Source of the DNA: Bradyrhizobium sp. 170
Lineage (GTDB): Bacteria; Pseudomonadota; Alphaproteobacteria; Rhizobiales; Xanthobacteraceae
Reading direction: 5' to 3'
DNA: 64,000 nucleotides
Assembly: GCF_023101085.1 (NCBI RefSeq)
Contig: NZ_CP064703.1
Coordinates: forward strand, 1,364,001-1,428,000
In this document: one piece after another, positions 1-7,864 of the stretch
Numbering within the stretch: the first letter of the stretch is position 1
How the letters are laid out: each line of letters starts with the position of its first letter
Translations under genes and position numbers: made by a program
The notes under the pieces: generated by a model
Told to the model about the DNA's origin: nothing
The model's database searches: none
Seen by the model: the letters and a program-made list of their open reading frames with translations, nothing else

Positions 1-875
1 ATCATCGCCTTGTCGGCCGAACCGGTGATGCCGGCCTTCGACACAAGGAGGCCCGCCGCGGTCGAGACGATCAGCGCCGGCACCTGCGTTACCAGGCCGT
101 CGCCGACCGTCAGGATGGTGTAGGTGCGGGCGGCGTCGCCAAAGCTCATGCCCTGCTGGGCGACGCCGATGATGATGCCGCCGATGACGTTGATGAAGAC
201 GATCAGGAGCCCTGCGATGGCGTCGCCGCGGACGAATTTCGAGGCGCCGTCCATCGCGCCGAAGAAGCCGCTTTCGTCTTCCAGCGCCTTGCGGCGTGCT
301 TTCGCGGTCGCCTCGTCGATCAGGCCGGCGGACAGATCAGCGTCGATCGCCATCTGCTTGCCGGGCATCGAGTCCAATTGAAACCGCGCGGCGACTTCGG
401 CGATGCGGCCCGAACCCTTGGTGATGACGACGAAGTTCACGATCACGAGAATCGCGAACACGATAATTCCGATCACGAAATTACCGCTCATCACGAAATT
501 GCCGAAGGCTTCGATGACGTGGCCGGCCGCCGCCGTGCCCTCATGGCCGTGCGACAGGATCAGGCGGGTCGAGGCCATGTTGAGCGACAGCCGCAGCATG
601 GTCGAGATCAGCAGCACGGTCGGAAACGCCGAGAATTCCAGCGGCGCCTGGATGAACAGCGCCGTCATCAGGATCAGGATCGACACCGTGATCGAGATCG
701 CCAGAAACAGATCGAGGACGATCGCCGGCAGCGGCAGGATCAGCACCACCAGGATGGTGAGGACGCCGAACGCCAGCGCCAGATCGCCGCGCTTTAAGAT
801 ATCTCCGATTTCGCCGAGGCTCGGAAACTTGCCGCTTTCGCCTGCGCCGCCCTGACCCGCCGTGACATCGACCAT
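1..875 (-). CDS. flhA: Flagellar biosynthesis protein FlhA, N-terminal part (runs off window)
   Basis: FlhA is the large inner-membrane component of the flagellar type III export gate. About 291 N-terminal codons are present and the gene continues beyond base 1. The translation starts [10 protein letters not shown] and shows the closely spaced membrane helices of the family (for example [20 protein letters not shown]), followed by the conserved FHIPEP-family stretch [33 protein letters not shown] and [20 protein letters not shown]. The ATG at 873-875 is the first Met of the hydrophobic domain. No other flagellar gene is in the window. Family identification is from well-known conserved blocks; the cytosolic domain cannot be judged. 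Confidence 0.95.
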   Translation of the reverse strand, partial: MVDVTAGQGGAGESGKFPSLGEIGDILKRGDLALAFGVLTILVVLILPLPAIVLDLFLAISITVSILILMTALFIQAPLEFSAFPTVLLISTMLRLSLNMASTRLILSHGHEGTAAAGHVIEAFGNFVMSGNFVIGIIVFAILVIVNFVVITKGSGRIAEVAARFQLDSMPGKQMAIDADLSAGLIDEATAKARRKALEDESGFFGAMDGASKFVRGDAIAGLLIVFINVIGGIIIGVAQQGMSFGDAARTYTILTVGDGLVTQVPALIVSTAAGLLVSKAGITGSADKAM

Positions 876-1044
876 GGTAGCCGCTTCCCCCCGCGATTGA
901 CGCCCGCGGGCGCCAAACGTCTGCGCGGCGGCCGAAGGGCCGCCGGTCCGAAAGTGAGGCACCGCACTGGCGTCCACGGGGTTCCTCCCGTTCTACGCGG
1001 CCGACGACACTCGACTTCACTCGGCAATTCTTGCCGGGTGTATG

Positions 1045-1060
1045 GTTAGCAAAGGGTTAA
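1045..1060 (-). promoter_or_regulatory. CtrA-like box upstream of flhA
   Basis: Read on the minus strand this is TTAA-N7-CTAAC, one mismatch from the alphaproteobacterial CtrA consensus TTAA-N7-TTAAC, about 170 bp upstream of the flhA start. A perfect inverted repeat CGGCAA-N3-TTGCCG lies between it and the gene at 1022-1036. CtrA control of flagellar genes is known in alphaproteobacteria; binding here is inference. Confidence 0.35.
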
Positions 1061-1128
1061 CGGGGGGTGGTGCGGGCCGTATTTCGGGCCGCTGTCAGTC
1101 TCACCCGCATGCCCCCGCCGCCAGAGCC

Positions 1129-1210
1129 GTCATTGCGAGGAGCGAAGCGACGAAGCAATCCATCTATCCCCACGCGGAGAGGTGGATTGCTTCGCTGCGC
1201 TCGCAATGAC
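1129..1210. repeat. Dispersed palindromic repeat (GTCATTGCGAG...CTCGCAATGAC)
   Basis: The ends GTCATTGCGAG and CTCGCAATGAC are inverted copies, with inner arms GAAGCAATCCA / TGGATTGCTTC around a short loop. A second, larger copy is at 24087-24195. Such elements are very common between genes of Bradyrhizobium and relatives; translation gives only artefactual ORFs. Confidence 0.8.
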
Positions 1211-1800
1211 GGGGAGAGAACACACCTCCGCATTCCCGCGGCGCGTTTCGCCCGGGCTTTGCCAACCGTTTCGCCCAAACGAGAGGGCGCAGGGAATGCC
1301 GGGTGCTTGCTGCACCCGCGGTCTCGTGTGCAAGAGATGGAGGTAGAGGCGCACACGAGCATACAGGTACAGCCGGAGCACTCCGGCATCCCCTGCGCAA
1401 TGGTTTTACGGCTTATGCCGAGCTCTCCCCGGAGACGAATTCCTTTTGCCTCCGTCATCGGCGAATTGACGGTGTTGGCAAGCCCGGTCGGGCTCGCAAC
1501 ACCTCCGCCGACTTGACGCCAGCCACGGGCGCCAGGACCACACGGTTTTGCCGTACGCTTCAGCGTCGTTCGTCTGCCGCGCCGCCGATCGCTCACGAGC
1601 TAAAGCCCGCCCTGCGATCTTATCAGCGCAGCGGGCGCTGCCGCGTCCACCGCATTCCGACCCACGTCCGTGACGATCGCGATACGCCCCTCTTGGCGGG
1701 CCGGAACGGGCGGAGTTGTAGGGCTGATTTGGGGGAGGCGAGAAGAAGTATATTTTTGCGGCGAGGAGTGGACCGGGCAAATCACGTTGATCGGGTTCAA
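1211..1800. repeat. Mosaic intergenic element without credible genes
   Basis: The stretch has open frames on both strands, but none has a ribosome site, a plausible codon pattern or a recognisable domain. Short segments such as GCACCCGCGGTCTCGTGTGC and ACGGCTTATGCCGAGCTCTC match my memory of sequence recurring in Bradyrhizobium intergenic regions and often mis-annotated as short hypothetical proteins. I therefore read it as a dispersed non-coding element or element graveyard attached to the palindrome at 1129-1210. No second copy is visible inside the window, so the repeat status rests on recollection. Confidence 0.45.
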
Positions 1801-1954
1801 GATATTCGTCTCATCGCGCATCGCCCTGCCGGGCTCGGCTCGTCCCCGATCATTGTCCACCGCAAAACCGCTTTAGGTCAGCCCGGCTGCATTTTCCGAC
1901 TCGGTGAACCATGATCGCTTATCCAAAATTCAGCTTGGTTTGCGGGGCCAAGGC

Positions 1955-2095
1955 ATGAGCCAGTTTTCTTTTATGTTCCTTCTCGTGACGGCGCTGACGC
2001 TTACCGTATGCGTCGGAGTGGCAGCTTGGCGCATCTCCGATGATCGGCCAGACGTTACTGGAAGCACTTCGCCGACAACTATCCACTGGCGCTGA
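1955..2095 (+). CDS. Possible small single-pass membrane protein
   Basis: A 46-residue frame starts MSQFSFMFLLVTALTLTVCV, with one hydrophobic helix (residues 4-25) and a short polar tail. The purine-rich GGGGCCAAGG just upstream could serve as a ribosome site. I recognise no family. It lies alone between the mosaic repeat and a broken lipoprotein gene, so it could equally be chance; an in-frame start further upstream (1904) is less likely. Confidence 0.35.
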   Translation: MSQFSFMFLLVTALTLTVCVGVAAWRISDDRPDVTGSTSPTTIHWR

Positions 2096-2187
2096 AATCC
2101 ATCTCCTCTCAGGGAACGCCCGTATAGCTACGGGCTTGCTCTCTACCGTTGGTTGCGCTTGGATGGCAGCCGGGCTGGGGTTCAAGA

Positions 2188-2417
2188 ATGCGAAATCTGG
2201 GAATCGTGGTGCTAGGCGCCGCGCTGGCGGGCTGCGCGTCTTCGCCACCGCGGCCGCCATCGTGATCTTTTGGCCGGCAGCTTTCTTCGTCGGCGGTGAC
2301 AAACAGACGGCAGCGGAACTGTCCCAGATGAAGGGGCAAATGGTGGCCGTTGAGCAAGCCTCTATCGCCAAGAAGTGCGGAATCCAATTTCAAGGGCCGC
2401 GCCCGCCGGGCACGTAG
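2188..2417 (+). pseudogene. Broken small lipoprotein gene (frameshift)
   Basis: The ATG at 2188 opens MRNLGIVVLGAALAGCASSP, a textbook lipoprotein signal with lipobox LAGC, but this frame stops at TGA 2263-2265 after 25 residues. The downstream part of a second frame, ending at 2417, reads like the missing body: KQTAAELSQMKGQMVAVEQ, then IAKKCGIQFQGPRPPGT. A single indel between about 2225 and 2285 would join the two into one short outer-membrane or periplasmic lipoprotein. This could be a real mutation or a sequencing error; function unknown. Confidence 0.5.
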
Positions 2418-2558
2418 TTGAACCTCCAAATCGAGAGTCGCGAATTGCAAACTGAACAAGGTTCGCGACGATCGGCGCGACCGTCGGAATCATCGTACCT
2501 TGTTGGGAGCGACGATTGCCTCTTTGGCGAACTCTCAGGCCATCAAGCGTCAGTTTGT

Positions 2559-2631
2559 AGGATGGGTAGAGCGAAGCGAAACCCATCAGACTTGTTGAAT
2601 GGAATAGAGGGTGGGTACTCCACCCATCCTG
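2559..2631. repeat. AGGATGGGTAGAGCGAAGCG palindromic repeat, copy 1
   Basis: The left arm AGGATGGGTAGAGCGAAGCG runs into AAACCCATCA and the right arm ends CACCCATCCT, so the element can form a long hairpin. Four related copies occur at 3116-3189, 5961-6073, 8391-8469 and 42072-42151. They are non-coding and sit between genes, like BIME/REP elements. Confidence 0.8.
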
Positions 2632-2830
2632 CGAGCTGTTGAGCCGCTTTCGTTGTCGCGTTCCTCGGCTTAAAGCCGCCGCCGCTGCCGAACTCACAGC
2701 AACAGTGTTTGAACTGGAACGATGTCCGGGCCGGAAAACTACGGGGGGTCTCGTCGCTTACTGGCACCCTCCTTGCTCTACACACGAATGTGCGTGAGCG
2801 CGTCCTGAAACTGACCGGCGGAGGCTACCG

Positions 2831-3094
2831 ATGGCAAACTCATCTCAAATTGAAACGCTCCGGGAAACCGCAGCGGCGAACAGGTTTCAAATCGCGACAC
2901 TGATCGAAAACCTGTTGCGATCGATCGAGCTACTCGCCGTTGACATCGAGCACGAAGAGACGCGCGCGGGTGTTCGCGACTTGTCTGACCCAACGTACCC
3001 GGTGTTGGCGCGGAGCCTCAGGTCGCGGAGAGATAACATTCGGGCTACCTTGGCATCGTTGGGGGCGTTGGTTCATGCATCCGAGGCGGCCTAA
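2831..3094 (+). CDS. Small hypothetical protein, helical
   Basis: This 87-residue protein starts MANSSQIETLRETAAANRFQ and is predicted to be almost all helix, with heptad-like spacing (LIENLLRSIELLAVDIEHEE) and no signal or membrane segment. A strong ribosome site GGAGG lies 6-7 bases before the ATG. I do not recognise a named family. Small acidic helical proteins of this type are common orphan genes in Bradyrhizobium. It stands alone between two copies of the palindromic repeat. Confidence 0.65.
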   Translation: MANSSQIETLRETAAANRFQIATLIENLLRSIELLAVDIEHEETRAGVRDLSDPTYPVLARSLRSRRDNIRATLASLGALVHASEAA

Positions 3095-3115
3095 GACTGC
3101 GTAACGGCAGCCCGA

Positions 3116-3189
3116 AGGATGGGTGGAGCGAAGCGATACCCATCAATGCGCCTGCGCATGGTGTTGGCGGGTTTCGCTCCGCCGATCCT
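3116..3189. repeat. AGGATGGGTGGAGCGAAGCG palindromic repeat, copy 2
   Basis: The left arm AGGATGGGTGGAGCGAAGCG is followed by ATACCCATCA, and a degenerate right arm ends GGTTTCGCTCCGCCGATCCT-like sequence. It ends 25 bp before the start of the next gene, so it lies in that gene's 5' leader or promoter. Confidence 0.75.
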
Positions 3190-3213
3190 GCGCGCTACTT
3201 GGGGACTGCGCTC

Positions 3214-3675
3214 ATGACCATCACGGCAAGAGCTGTTGCGAAGCATGATCTCAAACTGATTTGCGAGCATCGCGAGCGAATGTTCGCCGAGTCCGGCCGC
3301 ACGCGCGAAGCCTTGCGGCCGATGACTGTGGCCTTCGAGCGGTGGCTTTCACCGCTGCTCGATGACGGCAGCTATTTTGGCTGGATGCTCGAAGACGCCG
3401 GGGTCGTGATCGCGGGTCTCGGCATGATGGTGATCGACTGGCCGCCGCATCCGAGCCATCCGGCCGACCATCGCCGCGCCTACATCCTCAACGTCTTCGT
3501 GGAGCCTGAGCACCGCCGCAGGGGATTGGCCAGGCGGTTGATGGCGCTGGCCGAAGAGAGAGCTCGCGAACTCGGCGTTGGCTATGCGCTCCTTCATTCG
3601 ACGCGGCAGGGCCGTCCGCTTTACGAGAGCCTCGGATGGGGCCCGACGAGCGAGATGGCGATCCGCTGGGAATAA
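3214..3675 (+). CDS. GNAT-family N-acetyltransferase
   Basis: A 153-residue GCN5-type acetyltransferase, expected to move an acetyl group from acetyl-CoA to a small-molecule or protein amine. The acetyl-CoA loop is clear as RRRGLARRLM after the beta-4 strand RAYILNVFVEPEH, and the C-terminal GVGYALLHSTRQGRPLYESL with GW fits the family's last strands. I prefer ATG 3214 (MTITARAVAKHD), preceded by GGGGAC, over the TTG at 3199. It is monocistronic and the substrate is unknown. Confidence 0.85.
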   Translation: MTITARAVAKHDLKLICEHRERMFAESGRTREALRPMTVAFERWLSPLLDDGSYFGWMLEDAGVVIAGLGMMVIDWPPHPSHPADHRRAYILNVFVEPEHRRRGLARRLMALAEERARELGVGYALLHSTRQGRPLYESLGWGPTSEMAIRWE

Positions 3676-3930
3676 GTGCAAAGGCCGGAGGATCGAAGGA
3701 GTTGGCTCTGCGCACCGCAGAAAAACGCATCCAGAAATGGTCTTGCGTGCAAGCGTGCTACCGCAGTCGTTTCTGTCGGCCCTTGCCCAATTTGTTCCAG
3801 CGGAGCGCTGCTTTAGTTAAGGGAACTGCGGCCCTGAAAATCGATTGTTCCTGTGCTGCCTTATTGGAGGCAGGGAAATTGGAAGTGGCAATTGGAAGTG
3901 GACGGCACGGGCTTCTGCCGGAGCACTTTA

Positions 3931-4197
3931 ATGAAAACATTTTTCAAGGTCGTCATCTGGATGGCGGCCGCCGTCACGGGTCTTGTTGTTTGGAACGTGG
4001 CTCCTGACTTTCGACCGCTAATCTCCTCGATTCTTGCGGCAGCATTCGTCTGTTACGTGTTGTCTATTATCGTTGAAGTCACCGTTAAGCGCGTCATATC
4101 GGACGAACAGCTGGAGCTTCGCAGCCGTCTTGAAGTCCTGGACCGCAAGGTCACCGCAATTCTGCGGGACGCGTCTGAACGACGCCGCGTTCGATGA
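3931..4197 (+). CDS. Small two-helix membrane protein
   Basis: This 88-residue protein has two hydrophobic segments (about residues 4-20 and 28-47), followed by a charged helix EQLELRSRLEVLDRKVTAIL that looks like a short cytoplasmic coiled coil. ATG 3931 has CGGAG eight bases upstream; an upstream in-frame start at 3853 would add 26 unlikely residues. A 13-bp direct repeat AATTGGAAGTGGC lies just upstream (about 3876-3901). No family recognised. The shape resembles small envelope proteins. Confidence 0.55.
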   Translation: MKTFFKVVIWMAAAVTGLVVWNVAPDFRPLISSILAAAFVCYVLSIIVEVTVKRVISDEQLELRSRLEVLDRKVTAILRDASERRRVR

Positions 4198-4295
4198 CAA
4201 TTTGAAGCAGCGATGTGCGATGCGAGCGCTGATAAGCAGGCCAGCCTTGCTGGCGTAAACGCGCCATGAGGCCTGGTAACTTCCCCGGGCTACAT

Positions 4296-4382
4296 TCACT
4301 CAAAAAGCAGGGCGATCAGTCCGCCGCTGAGCGCGACCAGCCAGATTAGCGAGACCACGAAGGGGACATCGTGATGTGTCAT
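4296..4382 (-). CDS. Very small membrane protein (28 aa)
   Basis: The frame encodes MTHHDVPFVVSLIWLVALSG followed by GLIALLFE: a short His-containing N-terminus and one transmembrane helix. The upstream GAAGAG could act as a ribosome site. Proteins this size are usually missed by gene callers. The size and shape resemble small regulatory subunits of membrane complexes, but there is no partner gene nearby to suggest which. Confidence 0.45.
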   Translation of the reverse strand: MTHHDVPFVVSLIWLVALSGGLIALLFE

Positions 4383-4559
4383 GGCTCTTCAGCCTAGCGA
4401 AAGGCCGCCGATCCTATGATCCAGCGGCGCCCCAGGTTACAATCAATTGCAAATATTTCGCCTCCTGGACCTTGGAGGATACACCCGGTGCGAGCCGCTT
4501 ACCATAACATATGGTAGTTTCGGGATAAAGTGGCAAATGTCGAAGATGAAGAGCCGGGT

Positions 4560-4650
4560 CGACTATCACCCAGCTCACCATGAACATCTTCGCGATCGGC
4601 GGGCGATGACAAAATCGCTCAGGCCGAAGACTTTCATGCCCGCCTGAGTT
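4560..4650 (-). pseudogene. Remnant of an AI-2E-transporter-type gene
   Basis: Nucleotides 4570-4645 align base for base with the 3' part of the intact permease gene at 8532-8606; both share CTCACCATGAACATC, then GATGACAAA, then CAGGCCGAA. On the minus strand the remnant reads GMKVFGLSDFVI, then, after a one-base deletion in the GGGC run, IAKMFMVSWVIV, against VFGLNGFVIGPLIAAMFMVSW in the intact copy. Nothing of the rest of the gene is visible. It looks like debris of an old duplication or recombination. Confidence 0.65.
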
Positions 4651-4651
4651 G

Positions 4652-5353
4652 CTACCTAGCCAACGGCATCCGATCGATCGTTGTCGTGCCGGCTGCGGAG
4701 AACAGCCTGTCCGTTTGCACAAGTTCGAGGGCTTCCACGCATAAGCCGCCGAAGCTGGTCGTACGATGGCGTGCGATTTCGCGAATGAACGGAAGAGATA
4801 TCGGGCCCGAAAAGCGGATCAGATTCGCAAATGCGAGCCTGCGAAACAGAAGGTCGCGAACCCGGCTCGAGTCCATTGCCCGTGCGTGAAAACTGTCCCG
4901 GGTCGGCAATGCAAGCTTGCGTCTCAATTCCCACAGTGAGCGATCTTCAGGAAAGAGCTGCACAAAAACTGAATTGGGGGAAACACCCAGGCCTCGTGCC
5001 CGCAAGGTGAAGGGACGGAGCGAACCGATGCAATGCCGGAGTTGCGCGCGTAACTGCGAGCGATCGACGTCGTTCATGCTGTCGAAATTTCGAATCGTCA
5101 CATGAATGGCATCGGTGGGGTAATAGTGGTGTGAAGGATCGCGCCGCCTGAGGTCTGCCAGGATCTCGTCGATCCCGGAGGTCGCTTGTTGAGGGAGCCG
5201 GGCCACCAAGGTCAAATGCGCGGCCGCGGCCTGGCCCGATGGTGGCAGGATATGTTGCTGTCGTCGAACCGCAGACAGGCTCAGGGCTGCCATGCCAATC
5301 GCCCAAAGCGAGCCAAATCGTACTGTGTCACTCGCGAAAGCGTCGGGATTCAC
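4652..5353 (-). CDS. 2H-phosphoesterase / 2'-5' RNA ligase-like protein
   Basis: A 233-residue protein with the layout of the 2H phosphoesterase superfamily: N-terminal beta strand AAHLTLVARLP, the first motif HVTIRNF (residues 84-90), a central FVQLFPED strand, and a C-terminal domain ending LELVQTDRLFSAAGT. The second H-x-T motif expected near LIRFSG reads FANLIRF, so one catalytic His-Thr pair is missing. I chose GTG 5353 because GGGGAG precedes it by about 7 bases; longer readings upstream run into the VOC gene. It may be catalytically altered or a binding protein. Confidence 0.6.
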   Translation of the reverse strand: MNPDAFASDTVRFGSLWAIGMAALSLSAVRRQQHILPPSGQAAAAHLTLVARLPQQATSGIDEILADLRRRDPSHHYYPTDAIHVTIRNFDSMNDVDRSQLRAQLRHCIGSLRPFTLRARGLGVSPNSVFVQLFPEDRSLWELRRKLALPTRDSFHARAMDSSRVRDLLFRRLAFANLIRFSGPISLPFIREIARHRTTSFGGLCVEALELVQTDRLFSAAGTTTIDRMPLAR

Positions 5354-5450
5354 GATGCACTCCCCGCCTGATCCCTTACGGTAGCCGATGGCTGCCTTGT
5401 TCGAAACCAGCGGAGCTTGGCGGCTCAAGCGGCGTGCCTGGCCGCCGGCT

Positions 5451-5840
5451 TCACGGATTCCATCCGCCGCTGCCATAGGGGCGGGTGATGACTTCAAGGA
5501 GGTGACCGTTGAGGTCCTCGAAGTAGACACCGCGTCCGCCATCGTGGCGATTGATCTCGCCCGGCTGCTTCCGCGCCGGATCGGCCCAGTACGCAAGATT
5601 GCGTTCCCGGACCCGACCGAAAATCTCATCGAATTCGGGTTCGCTGACCAGAAACGCGTAATGCTGTGGTGCGATTTCGTCGGTGTCCATGTAATCGAGA
5701 TAGGCCCCGTTCTCGGTGATGACCATCTCGAATGGCCCCCAGTGCTTCGCGGCCGGAAGGTTCAACATCTCGGTGAGGAATTTCGCCGAGGCCTTGCTGT
5801 CGCGTGCCGACAGGATGGTGTGGTTGAAATGGACCGCCAT
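5451..5840 (-). CDS. VOC-family (glyoxalase-like) protein
   Basis: A 129-residue vicinal-oxygen-chelate fold protein with two beta-alpha-beta-beta-beta modules. The first begins MAVHFNHTILSARDSKAS with the metal-ligand His in the FNHTIL strand. The second ends GVYFEDLNGHLLEVITRPYG with the terminal Glu ligand in LLEVIT. The central HYAFLVSEPEFDEIF is typical of dioxygenase/glyoxalase relatives. ATG 5840 follows GGGAG; an earlier ATG at 5882 is less likely. The substrate cannot be inferred. Confidence 0.85.
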   Translation of the reverse strand: MAVHFNHTILSARDSKASAKFLTEMLNLPAAKHWGPFEMVITENGAYLDYMDTDEIAPQHYAFLVSEPEFDEIFGRVRERNLAYWADPARKQPGEINRHDGGRGVYFEDLNGHLLEVITRPYGSGGWNP

Positions 5841-5960
5841 GTCGCGTCTCCCTGGATAAGCGTTATTGTCCAACAGCTCCAACGCTTAACCAGCGCACCT
5901 TCAGGTGAGTTCCATTTTGGAAATGCGCTCAAATCGCTTTCGGCTGCTGGGCAGTCCCGC

Positions 5961-6073
5961 AGGATGGGTAGAGCGAAAGCGAAACCCATCAATCGCGTGC
6001 GCGGAAGGGTGATGGGTATCGCTTCCGCCTTCGCTCTTTGAGCTACGGCGGACAAGCCGCTCCACCGATCCTA
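5961..6073. repeat. AGGATGGGTAGAGCGAAAGC palindromic repeat, copy 3 (long form)
   Basis: The left arm is as in the other copies. The right half contains an extra block (CGCTTCCGCCTTCGCTCTTT then GAGCTACGGCGGACAAG) before the closing CACCGATCCTA. The extra block also occurs alone at 6845-6880. Confidence 0.75.
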
Positions 6074-6102
6074 CTTACTGATCAAGGATTGCTCGCAGTC
6101 CC

Positions 6103-6178
6103 TAGCGTGGATTAGCGACAGCGTAATCCACCTTTTGCCGGTTGGACGGCGGATTACGCTATCGCTCATCCGCCCTGC
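6103..6178. repeat. Second type of palindromic repeat (GCGTGGATTAGCGACAGCGT)
   Basis: The left part TAGCGTGGATTAGCGACAGC / GTAATCCACC and right part GGCGGATTACGCTATCGCTC / ATCCGCC are imperfect inverted copies. It follows repeat copy 3 by about 30 bp and ends some 30 bp past the 3' end of the next gene's region, so it probably sits in that gene's 3' untranslated sequence. Confidence 0.65.
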
Positions 6179-6207
6179 GGTCCTGATCCCGCGCGGTGAC
6201 GGCGGCC

Positions 6208-6654
6208 TTATTCGCAGTAGGCCCACCTGCCATAGCCGTCGTCGCATCGTGCCCGCGCACGGTAGGGCACGGGCAGCGGCGGCCGCGGTGCATATTCCGG
6301 CGCATAGTCGTATTCCTGCGCGGAGTAACGCTCGCGAGCGTAGTGACGCTCGGGAGCGTAGTAGCGCTCGGGATAAGCGGGCGCGCGGTCGACATAGACC
6401 GGCTGCGCGGCGTAGGCGGGTCCGTACTCGCCATAGACCGCCGCCGGTGCGCGGTATGCAGGGGCCCGATATCCGTAACCGTAACCGGGTTCCGCGTAGG
6501 GCGATTGCCGATGGGCTGGTCCCGGACGCACATAGACGTTTGCGGAAGGTGCGTAGATTCCGCCCGGCGCCACGTAGACGGATGACAGGTCGCTTGCCGC
6601 GCCGGCCGCCGAGTACAGCACAACAAAGGCCAGCGTGAGCGATGATCGGTACAT
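6208..6654 (-). CDS. Secreted Tyr/Pro/Ala-rich protein
   Basis: A 148-residue protein with a signal peptide (MYRSSLTLAFVVLYSAAGAA) and a mature part made of short tyrosine-rich repeats: PGYGYGYRAP, YRAPAAVYGEYGP, YPERYYAPERHYARERY. It ends with a small Cys-containing tail ARCDDGYGRWAYCE. The YAPERHYARERY stretch is built on an imperfect 6-residue repeat. ATG 6654 is preceded by GGAGG. Low complexity prevents assignment; many Bradyrhizobium have such periplasmic or outer-surface proteins. It is monocistronic, with an intergenic stretch of about 280 bp upstream. Confidence 0.75.
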   Translation of the reverse strand: MYRSSLTLAFVVLYSAAGAASDLSSVYVAPGGIYAPSANVYVRPGPAHRQSPYAEPGYGYGYRAPAYRAPAAVYGEYGPAYAAQPVYVDRAPAYPERYYAPERHYARERYSAQEYDYAPEYAPRPPLPVPYRARARCDDGYGRWAYCE

Positions 6655-6844
6655 GTGTGTCGCCTCCAACAATGCAGCCCCGCCAGCCAGCATATGATTA
6701 ATTTTCGCTAAACAATTCGCAGGGCGCAATGATATTCTTCGCGAAGAAGTGTGCCATTTCTGGACTGTGCACATCTGCATCGCGAGGACGCTGACGGAGC
6801 GCAATCAACTACACCCGTCCCACAATTGTAATTTCCGCAGGCTG

Positions 6845-6880
6845 CTTCCACCTTCGCTCTGGCGAGCTACGGCGGACAAG
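6845..6880. repeat. Partial repeat fragment (CTTCGCTCTGGCGAGCTACG)
   Basis: This 36-bp stretch matches the extra block inside repeat copy 3 (6020-6056). It lies about 50 bp upstream of the acetyltransferase start, in the intergenic region shared with the Tyr-rich protein gene. Confidence 0.55.
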
Positions 6881-6933
6881 TCGTCGCTTTACTCTTGACG
6901 GCTGAAGACACGCATCCGGGAGGACCGCCCGCC

Positions 6934-7776
6934 ATGAACGCCTTCACCATTCGAACGATGCGGCCGGACGAAATCTCGTTGGCCGTGGACTGGGCCGCGA
7001 CAGAGGGCTGGAATCCGGGCTTTGCCGACGACGCGTGCTTTGCTTCCGTCGATCCGGAAGGCTTTTTCATCGGCGAACTCGATGGCGCGCCTGCGGCGAT
7101 GGTCTCCTGCGTCAATTACGGTGCGAGGTTTTCCTTTCTCGGCTTTTACATCGTGCGAGCGGATTTGCGCGGCAGGGGTTTCGGCTTGCGGATATGGAAT
7201 GCGGCGATCGCGCACGCCGGCGCGCGCGTGATCGGGCTCGATGGCGTGACGGCGCAGCAGGACAATTATCGAAAGTCCGGGTTCGCGCTCGCTTACGCCA
7301 ACATCCGTTACGGCGGCACGGTTGCGGCCCCCGCCGCGCCGCGGGCTGAAATCATTGCGCTGTCCGATGTTCCGTTCGCGGCTGTCGAGGCGGACGACGC
7401 TACCGTGTTTCCCGCGCCGCGATCTGCGTTTCTGCGCGCCTGGATCGGTTCGCCCGGTCACGCCGGTTGCGCGCTCGTGCGGGATGGCCGGCTTGCCGGC
7501 TGGGGTGTGATCCGTCCGTGCCGGAAGGGTTTTAAGATCGGCCCGCTGGTGGCCGACGGCCGCGCCATCGCCGAAGCGGTCCTGACCGCCTTGCTCGCCA
7601 AGGTCGGCGGCGGCGAGATTTTTCTCGACGTGCCCGGCATCAACCGCGAGGCGACCGCGCTGGCGCAGGATTTTGGATTAGCGCCGGTGTTCGAGACGGC
7701 CCGCATGTATACCGGCGCGATCCCGCCGCTGCGGCTGGAGCGGGTGTTCGGCGTTACCAGTTTTGAACTGGGGTAG
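6934..7776 (+). CDS. GNAT-family acetyltransferase with C-terminal second domain
   Basis: A 280-residue protein. Residues 1-125 are a GCN5 acetyltransferase (FTIRTMRPDEISLAVDWAA at the start, FYIVRADLRGRGFGLRIWNA as the acetyl-CoA loop, DGVTAQQDNYRKSGF as the last helix/strand). Residues about 135-280 form the YitH/HolE-type domain seen behind GNAT domains (GPLVADGRAIAEAVLTALL, GEIFLDVPGINREATALAQ). ATG 6934 follows GGGAGGA; the in-frame ATG 39 bp upstream lacks such a site. Substrate unknown. Confidence 0.85.
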   Translation: MNAFTIRTMRPDEISLAVDWAATEGWNPGFADDACFASVDPEGFFIGELDGAPAAMVSCVNYGARFSFLGFYIVRADLRGRGFGLRIWNAAIAHAGARVIGLDGVTAQQDNYRKSGFALAYANIRYGGTVAAPAAPRAEIIALSDVPFAAVEADDATVFPAPRSAFLRAWIGSPGHAGCALVRDGRLAGWGVIRPCRKGFKIGPLVADGRAIAEAVLTALLAKVGGGEIFLDVPGINREATALAQDFGLAPVFETARMYTGAIPPLRLERVFGVTSFELG

Positions 7777-7864
7777 GTTCCCGCGATAATCAGGACACCT
7801 GCACAATCACTGGCACAATCACTGGTTCCCACGGAACGGGCAGCACACTCGCTTGTTAACGCCG

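Noticed and set aside
1022..1040. Possible sigma-54 promoter (GGCAAGAATTGC) ahead of flhA
   Set aside because: GG and GC are separated by 8 bases rather than the 10 required for the -24/-12 element; the sequence is better described as an inverted repeat.
1303..1914. 203-codon plus-strand frame in the mosaic intergenic region
   Set aside because: No ribosome site, no domain, competing frames on both strands and composition typical of a non-coding repeat.
4500..4516. TACCAT-N5-ATGGTA inverted repeat as an operator
   Set aside because: It lies between a pseudogene remnant and a mini-gene with no regulator nearby; a 6-bp palindrome is expected by chance in 64 kb.
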